A DNA stretch of 64,000 nucleotides from Pseudomonadota bacterium. Lineage in GTDB: Bacteria; SZUA-182; DTGQ01. The notes under the pieces were generated by a model. That model had not been told where the DNA came from and did no database searches. It worked only from the letters and a program-made list of their open reading frames with translations. Shown here piece by piece: positions 41,466 through 49,183 of this stretch (position 1 is its first letter; each line of letters begins with the position of its first letter). A program made the translations under genes and the position numbers. The stretch is from the NCBI GenBank assembly GCA_030625085.1, contig DAOURK010000001.1:1-64000 (forward strand). The letters run 5' to 3'.

Positions 41466-42119
41466 ATGGCTCCTCAGCATCCACAAAAAAATAAAATTAA
41501 ACGATTTTTCATAAATATCATACTCATTTTAGTCCTAAGCGGATTTTTTTCATCGCCGGCAAAGGCCCAATGGCCTCTGCCATTTTCTCCTTTCGGGTTT
41601 CAGGCAAATTCGGCCTTTCTCCCCTTTGCCCAGATCCCTACATATCCCTTTTTTACGCCTTTTAGCAACCCACTTTCCCCCAATCCATTCGGGGCTCAAT
41701 CAGGGTTACCCTGGTTGCCTAGAGCTTCGGTCATGGGAAGCCTGGCGCCCTTTCCAAACCCTTTCGCAAGAATTCAGTCAGAAGAAGCGGTTGATCCTGT
41801 CTTTCTGGGTGCAACCACTATTTTTCTTGATCCAGCCATAACACTATTAGACAAAGTAGTCATCAAGCCACTTGGTTTAGAACCAATCAAGCTGTCTGCC
41901 ATCATACCTCCACTTACAGTCTACATCTTTCCTAGTGGTTATGTGCCTTCAACAGTGCCAATAAGTGTTGTAAATCCAACGGCGGTCTTGGCCCCTCCAG
42001 TCCCTATAACGGTGGCCATCCCTATCCCACCGCTTACAACATTAACCCCGGCGGCAGTTTCAGGTGGTAGGCTTTTACCCTTTGCCCCATATTTTAATCC
42101 ATTTGTACCAATTATATAG
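41466..42119 (+). CDS. Secreted Pro/Phe-rich protein of unknown function
   Basis: signal peptide (ILILVLSGFFSSPAKAQ), multiple PF/FxPF segments; RBS-like AGGAAAGG upstream and hairpin terminator downstream. Confidence 0.75.
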   Translation: MAPQHPQKNKIKRFFINIILILVLSGFFSSPAKAQWPLPFSPFGFQANSAFLPFAQIPTYPFFTPFSNPLSPNPFGAQSGLPWLPRASVMGSLAPFPNPFARIQSEEAVDPVFLGATTIFLDPAITLLDKVVIKPLGLEPIKLSAIIPPLTVYIFPSGYVPSTVPISVVNPTAVLAPPVPITVAIPIPPLTTLTPAAVSGGRLLPFAPYFNPFVPII

Positions 42120-42151
42120 GGTGAATCAATAGACTTTACTCATAAAACTAT

Positions 42152-42185
42152 AGAGGGGCCAGGCTTTAATGCCTGCCCCTCTTTT
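42152..42185 (+). terminator. Rho-independent terminator
   Basis: AGAGGGGCCAGGC-TTTAAT-GCCTGCCCCTCTTTTA. Confidence 0.85.
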
Positions 42186-42314
42186 ATTATGTATGTTTTT
42201 ATCAATCCTATTTTCTTCTATGACATATCTTACCTTTTTGATATAATAACAAAAATATATGAGGATCTTTCGATACAAAAGATAATAAAAATATAATTGA
42301 ATGTAAAAAAAACT

Positions 42315-42686
42315 ATGAAATATAGCGAACAATTTTGGGACCATTTTTTACATCCCCGAAATGTGGGAACTATTCAACATGCTGATGGGATAGGTACTGT
42401 GGGTGATCCTGCTTGTGGAGATTTTCTCAAAATTTGGATTAAAGTGAAAAATGATCATATTTCAAAAATCACTTTTAAATGTAAGGGGTGTCCGGCGGCC
42501 ATTGCTACCTCAAGTATCATGACCGAAATTGCTCAAGGCAAACATGTGGATCAGGCTGCCCAAATCACAGATGAAACCATCCTTGATGCGATTGGAGGTT
42601 TACCTGAAAATAAACAACACTGCTCGAACCTTGGAGCCAGTGCCTTGTATAAGGCTATCATAAATTATGTTTTTAAGCCTGTCTGA
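42315..42686 (+). CDS. IscU/NifU N-terminal domain Fe-S scaffold-like protein
   Basis: MKYSEQFWDHFLHPRNVGTI, GDPACGD, CKGCPAAIATSS, HCSNL cysteines. Confidence 0.9.
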   Translation: MKYSEQFWDHFLHPRNVGTIQHADGIGTVGDPACGDFLKIWIKVKNDHISKITFKCKGCPAAIATSSIMTEIAQGKHVDQAAQITDETILDAIGGLPENKQHCSNLGASALYKAIINYVFKPV

Positions 42687-42721
42687 AATTTAAAAAAAAC
42701 GCCCTTTTCATTATAAACACA

Positions 42722-42800
42722 CATGAAAAGCTTTTTTCACCCCCGAGGATGAAAATTTTAATTTTTTCAGTAAAGTCTATTTTTTAAAATGCGTTTTCAT
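42722..42800. repeat. Repeat family C, uninterrupted copy (inverted relative to 48898)
   Basis: reverse complement ATGAAAACGCATTTTAAAAAATAGACTTTACTGAAAAAATT...ATCCTCGGGGGTGAAAAAAGCTTTTCAT matches 48899-49110 apart from the insertion there. Confidence 0.88.
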
Positions 42801-42990
42801 AGTAAAATTATGGAGGTTAGTTGGCAAATATTCGCTTTGCTAGAAGGTCAGCTTTGTAAAGCTTCTCTATATCGCTTCAGCGAACATTTTGTCAACCTCA
42901 ATACAGTATAAAGGTCAAAATGGAATTGTTGTTTAAAAAGGCTGACGCCTAATAGTTACCTACCCATCATCCATTTTTTAGGCGAAATAT

Positions 42991-43347
42991 ATGATTATCT
43001 TATATATCTTAATAGGAATCCTGGCCGGGGTTTTTGGGGGATTTTTAGGCCTTGGCGGGGGAGTGATTATTATTCCTGCCTTGATCTATTTTTTTAAATT
43101 TAGCCAGCATCAGGCCCAAGGTACTGCTATAGCCACTTTGCTTCCTCCAATCGGGCTTTTAGCTGCCTTTAAATATTATAAAAGTGGGAATGTAAATATA
43201 CCCATAGCCATATTTATAGCTCTCGGTTTTTTTATCGGCGGATATATTGGGGCAAGCCTTGCCAATAAAATCCCGGAAGAAAAATTACGATTTTGTTTTG
43301 CTCTTCTCTTGCTGGCCCTATCCCTCCATCTTCTTTTTAAAAAATAA
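42991..43347 (+). CDS. TauE/SafE-family permease, half-size (118 aa)
   Basis: GVFGGFLGLGGGVIIIPAL motif, single repeat unit. Confidence 0.85.
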   Translation: MIILYILIGILAGVFGGFLGLGGGVIIIPALIYFFKFSQHQAQGTAIATLLPPIGLLAAFKYYKSGNVNIPIAIFIALGFFIGGYIGASLANKIPEEKLRFCFALLLLALSLHLLFKK

Positions 43348-43618
43348 TCCCCACCTCAAACCCATTTTCTATGCATCCTATTTTTTATTATAGTATTTTA
43401 TTGTATATTTTTTTATCGATTAAATTGTTTTCTTTTGTCGATTAATAAAATATATCAATACATATATGACTCTGTTTATTTATTACGATTTTTAAAAATT
43501 ATCAAAATTGTACTTTAATAAAAACAAGATCTTATGATTACCATTATTTAAAAAAATTACTCAATTTTGGACTAAATCAACAGAATCATATATATTATTA
43601 TACGGAGGTTAGGGAGCG

Positions 43619-43834
43619 ATGAGTATGCAAATATCACTTATTTTAGGCGTCGTTTTAACTTTGATAGCCTTTGCCTTTCATCCAATCAGAAAAACAATAG
43701 GATTTCTCTTCATCATTCTCGGAACAGTGGTAAGTTTTAGAGGGGGATTCATTATAGGCGTGCCAATGGTAATAGCCGGCGGTTTATTGTCATTGTTATT
43801 TCTTCTCTATCACAGCCTTTTGGATATTTTTTAA
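43619..43834 (+). CDS. Small hydrophobic membrane protein
   Basis: 71 aa, hydrophobic, RBS GGAGG upstream. Confidence 0.55.
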   Translation: MSMQISLILGVVLTLIAFAFHPIRKTIGFLFIILGTVVSFRGGFIIGVPMVIAGGLLSLLFLLYHSLLDIF

Positions 43835-43838
43835 TTTT

Positions 43839-44876
43839 TTAAAAATGATGAATGGCAGTTGATTTAAAGGAAAGAAATATTTCTTGGCCCGCTTGGATTT
43901 TTAATTCAAAAAGTGATTTTTTGGTAATAAGCGCCGTAAAAATCACTCCTTTGATTTGAACCTGAACCTCATAAAAAAACCCTTGATTTAAAATCCCCAA
44001 AACAATTGTTTTAAAAGTATTTCTCATGCTCGAGGCAAAGGTTTCTTTACTCAAGACAATATCTTCAGGCCTTATAGCAATATAGCCATGGTTATCAGGC
44101 ATTTGTCTTCCCAGTTCGATTTGCAGCCCCTTTACGATTGCTTGAGTGCCGATAGATTCTACAGTAAATAAATTTTTCATACCTACAAAATCAGCCACAA
44201 AAGGAGAACCGGGCCGCTGAAAAATAGTTTCTATACTCCCCACTTGCTCTATCCTCCCTAAACCCATAACCGCTCCTCTATTAGCCAATGAAAGGACATC
44301 GGCAAAATCATGGGTAACCATTAAAAAAGTGGTGTCGGAAGATTGATGAAGCCTTTTAAGCCCCTTTCGTATCTCTTCCTTAAAACGGGGATCCAGAGCA
44401 GACAAAGGCTCGTCTAGCAGGAGCACGGCGGGATTAACCATTAATGCTCTGGCCAGGGCAACACGCTGTGATTCCCCACCGCTTAAATTGAGGGGAAGTC
44501 GGTTTTTAAGATATTCAATATTCAATTCTTCAACTAATTTATTCAGCCGCATCCGAGCTTTTTCAGGGTCAATTTTATGAAAATGAAGGCCATATTTGAT
44601 ATTTTCTAAAACAGTAAGGTGGGGGAAAAGAGCTTGATCCTGGTAAACAATACTGATGCCACGCTTTTCCGGGGGTAGGTGAGTGATATTTTGCTCCCCG
44701 ATGAAAATATCTCCGCCTTTTACCGGAATAAGGCCGGCTATGGCTTCCAGTAAAAGTGTTTTACCGGCACCTGTAGGTCCCATAAGGGCAAAGAACTCTC
44801 CCTTTTTAATGGAAAGATTAATGTCCTTAAGATGAAAATCAGATAACCTGATTTGGAGATGCTCTATTTTGATCAT
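43839..44876 (-). CDS. ABC transporter ATP-binding protein, molybdate/tungstate type (WtpC/ModC-like)
   Basis: Walker A GPTGAGKT, LSGGESQRVALARAL, C-terminal TOBE-like region; overlaps permease gene. Confidence 0.88.
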   Translation of the reverse strand: MIKIEHLQIRLSDFHLKDINLSIKKGEFFALMGPTGAGKTLLLEAIAGLIPVKGGDIFIGEQNITHLPPEKRGISIVYQDQALFPHLTVLENIKYGLHFHKIDPEKARMRLNKLVEELNIEYLKNRLPLNLSGGESQRVALARALMVNPAVLLLDEPLSALDPRFKEEIRKGLKRLHQSSDTTFLMVTHDFADVLSLANRGAVMGLGRIEQVGSIETIFQRPGSPFVADFVGMKNLFTVESIGTQAIVKGLQIELGRQMPDNHGYIAIRPEDIVLSKETFASSMRNTFKTIVLGILNQGFFYEVQVQIKGVIFTALITKKSLFELKIQAGQEIFLSFKSTAIHHF

Positions 44877-45664
44877 GCTTCCCTTTTCCTAGATGAAGTA
44901 AGGACACGCAATAGTAAAAATAACGTGAGACAAATGAAAACCAACCACACAGCTACCGGTTGGGAATATTTTAGGCCAAAACTCTCAAAGCGCTCATAAA
45001 TTAAAACCGGCGCAATCATAGGGTGATAAGCCACTATAATCACCGCCCCAAACTCACTAATAGCCCTGGCAGAACACATAATGATGCCCACCAGCATACT
45101 GCGCCAGGCCAAGGGAAAGGTAATTCTTCTGAAGGTGCTGAACATGGGTGCTCCCAGACTTCGAGATACATTTTCCAGCCTAGGAGAAATTCCTTCAAAA
45201 CCCTCTTTTACCGCATTTATATAAAAGGGAATACCTACAAAGGTCATGACCGTGACAATACCGGTAACACTGCCCATGATGCGTATACCCAGATAACCAA
45301 TAATTCTTCCGACCCAATGATTTTTGCCTGCCACTCCCAGAATAGCAATACCTACTACAGGATGTGGAATAACAATGGGAAGATCAATAATACTTTCTAT
45401 CAAACGTTTACCCCAAAAATTGGTTCGAACTAATAAATAGGCTAAGGGAGTCCCAAAAACAAAGGAAATAAGCGCTGCCATCCCTGCAGTGTAAATACTT
45501 AACCAGATCGATCGAAGGACCTCTTCATCTTTAATGGTTTTGTTAAGCAATGAAAGAGAAGGGGCAGTCATCATCTGAATCATGGGCAGGAGTATAAAGG
45601 CCATAACTATAAAACCGCACAACACTGTAAGCCAAAAAAACAATTCTTTTTTTCGCCATCTCAT
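44873..45664 (-). CDS. ABC transporter permease, molybdate/tungstate type (WtpB/ModB-like)
   Basis: EAA-like loop SRSLGAPMFSTFRRITFPLAWRSMLVGI and AISEFGAVIIVAYHPMIAPVLIYERFESFGL. Confidence 0.87.
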   Translation of the reverse strand: MRWRKKELFFWLTVLCGFIVMAFILLPMIQMMTAPSLSLLNKTIKDEEVLRSIWLSIYTAGMAALISFVFGTPLAYLLVRTNFWGKRLIESIIDLPIVIPHPVVGIAILGVAGKNHWVGRIIGYLGIRIMGSVTGIVTVMTFVGIPFYINAVKEGFEGISPRLENVSRSLGAPMFSTFRRITFPLAWRSMLVGIIMCSARAISEFGAVIIVAYHPMIAPVLIYERFESFGLKYSQPVAVWLVFICLTLFLLLRVLTSSRKREA

Positions 45665-45944
45665 CTTTCCCGGTTACACCTCTCTATTCCTTTCTTTCTC
45701 CTAATTAAATTAGACCCCCGCTGAGCTTTATTCGCCATTTTATGGGGAGCGGGTATGATTTTGCAAGAGGAAATAGTAAACCCTTTAATAAAATTATAAC
45801 CTATAACGACTTAAAATTACAATCAAAACCTTGCCCTAAACCAGCATCCAAATTCTGGGATTTCTTCCCTTTAAAAATTTATGACTGATTTTCCCTCTTT
45901 TCATAAATTTTAAGCCCGATGAAAGGGAAAAAACAAATACCAAA

Positions 45945-45977
45945 ATTATGCATGTATTATGCATGTATTATGCATAT
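45945..45977. repeat. Short tandem repeat, 3 x ATTATGCATGT-like 11-mer
   Basis: ATTATGCATGT ATTATGCATGT ATTATGCATAT. Confidence 0.85.
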
Positions 45978-46233
45978 ATTTCATCAGTCAAAATTTTTTT
46001 CTATTTAAAATTTTAAAATTATGTTCTTAAAATGATCGCTCTGCTTTTGTGATAGAGGTGGCAATAATCAGTCCTTGAGATTTATTCCATTAGCCCAAAT
46101 AAATGTAAAACGACAACCCTCATATATCCCCTATCTACAGCAGTCACATTTGAATTGGTATCACCAACAATATAAATATTGGGCTTTTATGGATTATCAA
46201 CAACAATTGTGAAATTTACAAACATTATCCCGT

Positions 46234-46328
46234 AATCAATATATACTAATTTAATAAAGAACATTTTTTGGATTTATAGTCATCATGAAATCAATATAAT
46301 ATATACCAATTTAATAGAGGGCAATTTT
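46234..46328. repeat. Imperfect direct repeat in gene-poor interval
   Basis: ATCAATATATACTAATTTAATAAAGAACATTTTT and ATCAATATAATATATACCAATTTAATAGAGGGCAATTTT. Confidence 0.7.
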
Positions 46329-46429
46329 GCTCTAGCTAAAGCTCTATACTGCATCCACTAGTGTCATGTCAATTTTGTAATGTCGTATGAAGTGTGTTAT
46401 ATTTTTTTCATAATGAAAGGAGGTCTATA

Positions 46430-46453
46430 ATTTTGGACTTTTTACGAGGCCAT
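46430..46453. repeat. Solo right terminus of MITE-like family E
   Basis: ATTTTGGACTTTTTACGAGGCCATC, matching the right end of 35413-35513. Confidence 0.75.
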
Positions 46454-46857
46454 CAAGGTTGATGATAGTATTCTCTGTTATGGCTCAGAATTCAGCTCAG
46501 TGTTTCATCTCAAAGTAAATTACCAATAAATCCTTTCTACATAAATTAAAATGTCTCTCCTTATCACTCATCTGTCCCAATAGAAAGACTTGTCCAGCAT
46601 CGTTCGAAAGGGTTGTGATGTTAAAGGGATAGAAAAGGTATTTTGCTTATCCGATCACATATGTATAAAACCTGTATTATATAAAATAGGGTGAACTGAG
46701 AATTGTCTTTGAACTGCTGAGGTTATTTTTTTAATCAAAGACTTATGATATACTTTTATTGTCTATGAATTTTACCTTTGAAAAATTATAAGCCTGTACT
46801 GTACACTGTACAATGAGGATTTTAGGTTTATTCTGAAAAAATTTTGAAATTTTTTTT

Positions 46858-47805
46858 ATGAACAAAGTTTTCCAGCATCTTAAAATTATTGTTAATCCCA
46901 TTTCCGGGTCAGGGCGAGGGTTACGGGAGGGAATGGCTCTCGGTCAATTTTTACAACAACAAGGGATGAGAATAGACACGTATATTACCGAGCAGGCAGG
47001 AGATGCAGAACATGAAGCTCGCCGAACCTCTATTCCAATTATTGTGGTAGGGGGAGATGGAACGATCAATGAGGTAATAAATGGGCTTGAGGGTAGAAGG
47101 GTCCCCTTAATGGTTTTCCCTATAGGAACAGCCAATCTTCTTTCTCGAGAATTTAATTTACCCAGAAAGCGAGCGGATTTTTATTCCTTGATTCAGTCGG
47201 GGGAAATTTATTCTCTTGATGTTGGTCAAGTATATAAGCCGACAAATCGTCGATTTTTATCGGTAGCCGGCATTGGTTTTGATGGGGAAGTTACTCGCCT
47301 TATGCAACAGGCTCGTATGAACTCTATTCATCTTTATTCATACATTTTTCCTCTTTGGCAAACTTTAAGGCATTACTCCCTCCCTTCTTTTTCCCTGGCT
47401 ATTGATGATCAAACTGTAGCCGTCAAGGCAACTTCTGTGGTTATTGGAAATATAAAAAACTATGGAGGATATTTTTCTATTACCCATCGGGCTGAAGCTG
47501 ACGACGGGTGGCTGGATATTTGTGTGTTTGCCGGCAAGTCCAGAAAGGATTACCTGCGTTATTTGGTGGGGGCTATTTTACGCCGTCCTACTATATTTTC
47601 AGATGTAACCTATTATCGAGGGAAAAAGGTTGAGATTCAATCCTCCCACCCTGTCCCTATTGAATTGGATGGAGATTTTAAAGGATATACACCTTTTGTC
47701 TGTGAAGTAGTCCCTAAGTCAGTTTTTTTGCTTCTTTCATCCCCAAGGCCACTTGGCAAGAGTTTTGTTCGCAAACACAGAAAATTAGGAAGGATGAAAA
47801 GGTGA
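46858..47805 (+). CDS. Diacylglycerol/lipid kinase family protein (YegS/DAGK_cat-like)
   Basis: IVNPISGSGRG, VVGGDGTINEVINGL, FPIGTANLLSREF motifs. Confidence 0.92.
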   Translation: MNKVFQHLKIIVNPISGSGRGLREGMALGQFLQQQGMRIDTYITEQAGDAEHEARRTSIPIIVVGGDGTINEVINGLEGRRVPLMVFPIGTANLLSREFNLPRKRADFYSLIQSGEIYSLDVGQVYKPTNRRFLSVAGIGFDGEVTRLMQQARMNSIHLYSYIFPLWQTLRHYSLPSFSLAIDDQTVAVKATSVVIGNIKNYGGYFSITHRAEADDGWLDICVFAGKSRKDYLRYLVGAILRRPTIFSDVTYYRGKKVEIQSSHPVPIELDGDFKGYTPFVCEVVPKSVFLLLSSPRPLGKSFVRKHRKLGRMKR

Positions 47806-48806
47806 GTCTTTCTGGTAAAATGAGGCTTTTAAGAATAGGGGTGACCATATTTGGGTTTTTAGTCCTTATGATGGGTTTTTTTATTAGTTGCCGCAGATCA
47901 GGCAAGGCAAGTCAACAACCAGTGGCTATTGTGTTTGGGGCCTGTTCGGGTTTTCAGGAAGTGTATCAAAAGGAAATTATCCCCGCTTTTCAGGATTACT
48001 GGTTAAAAAAGGCAGGTCAAAAGGTAGAATTTAAAGAATTCTACACTGGATCAGGATTACAAGTTCAGGCTATTATAGCCGGATTTGAAACGGATGTGGT
48101 AGCCTTGTCCCTTGGAGGCCATATCAAGATGCTGGAGGAAGCTGGTCTGGTCAGTCACTCCTGGCGCTCTCAAACCCATCGGGGTATAGTTGCTCGATCA
48201 GTGGTGGCTTTCGGTCTGAGGGAAGGTAATCCAAAGGATATATTTACCTGGGAAGGGCTGACCCATGAGGGAGTGCATATTATTCATGCTGATCCCAAAA
48301 CTTCAGGTACCGCCCAATGGGTGATGAAGGCCATTTATGGGGCTGGTCTGAAATTGAGCGAAGGGACATCCGAACACAAAGAGTTGCGGCAGGCCAGACA
48401 TTTTCTCAAGGAAGTGGAAAAAAAGGTAATGCTTATGGATCGAACCATAAGGGCTGCTTCTCATACCTTTAACCGGGGCACAGGTGATGTGCTGATTTCT
48501 TCTGAACATGAGATAAAACTGCAGCAGCGGTTAGGTCGTCCTATAGAAATGATTATTCCAGTCCCCACGATCGTAATTGAACATCCTGTTGCTTTAGTGG
48601 ATAAGAATGTAGATAAACATGGCCACAGACAGGTGGTTGAGGCTTTTGTTAAGTTTCTTTGGACTCGGAAAGCGCAGGAAGCCTTTGCTGTTTATGGATT
48701 TCGTCCCGTTGATAAGCGGGCTTTTGAAAAATATGCCCTTTATTTCTCAAAACTTCAGCAGGTATTTGATACAGAATACCTTGCAGGGTGGGAGATTGGG
48801 CGATAG
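47802..48806 (+). CDS. Sulfate/thiosulfate-type ABC transporter substrate-binding protein
   Basis: CysP/Sbp-like segments GSGLQVQAIIAGFETDVVALSL, ARSVVAFGLREGNPKDIFTWEGLTHEGVHIIHADPKTSGTAQW; GTG start overlapping kinase stop. Confidence 0.87.
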   Translation: MSLSGKMRLLRIGVTIFGFLVLMMGFFISCRRSGKASQQPVAIVFGACSGFQEVYQKEIIPAFQDYWLKKAGQKVEFKEFYTGSGLQVQAIIAGFETDVVALSLGGHIKMLEEAGLVSHSWRSQTHRGIVARSVVAFGLREGNPKDIFTWEGLTHEGVHIIHADPKTSGTAQWVMKAIYGAGLKLSEGTSEHKELRQARHFLKEVEKKVMLMDRTIRAASHTFNRGTGDVLISSEHEIKLQQRLGRPIEMIIPVPTIVIEHPVALVDKNVDKHGHRQVVEAFVKFLWTRKAQEAFAVYGFRPVDKRAFEKYALYFSKLQQVFDTEYLAGWEIGR

Positions 48807-48898
48807 AATATATTTTTGTTTCGAAAATAACAATATAACATTTTGAAAAATAAAATTTTCATAATTCGTGGTGGCTCGGAGAGGCATGAGTGTTTACC

Positions 48899-49110
48899 AT
48901 GAAAACGCATTTTGAAAAATAGACTTTACTGAAAAAGTCAAAAATTTTATCCTCGGCAGGCTGTTACGCAATATAGTTTTTTGTCATTTCGAGGGAATCC
49001 GAGAAATCTTATCTTTTTCAAATCAACGTGTTAAGATTTCTCCCTTCGGTCGAAATGACAATTGAGTCTATTCTGTAACAGCCTGTCGGGGGTGAAAAAA
49101 GCTTTTCATT
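48899..49110. repeat. Repeat family C copy interrupted by the family D element at 48957-49085
   Basis: halves 48899-48956 and 49090-49110 match the uninterrupted copy at 42722-42800 (reverse complement). Confidence 0.88.
48957..49085. mobile_element. 129-bp MITE-like palindromic element (family D) with TCGG target-site duplication
   Basis: CAGGCTGTTAC ... GTAACAGCCTG termini, internal GTCATTTCGA...GAGAAATCTTA / TAAGATTTCTC...TCGAAATGAC arms, TCGG at 48953-48956 and 49086-49089. Confidence 0.9.
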
Positions 49111-49183
49111 AGTGTTTATTTAGGGACTGAGCAGCGCTAAAGCCCTGCACTGCAGTGAGTTTTTGATTCCATTCGCCTTGTGG

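Noticed and set aside
46795-46815. CTGTACTGTACACTGTACA motif upstream of the lipid kinase as an operator
   Set aside because: Short palindromic/direct repeat with no other copies that I could identify; insufficient support.
45665-46857. Gene-poor interval considered as a hidden CDS or structured ncRNA (for example a molybdenum-cofactor-type riboswitch upstream of the permease)
   Set aside because: No credible ORF in the track; a hairpin CCCGCT...AGCGGG exists upstream of the permease but I cannot match it to a riboswitch consensus by eye.
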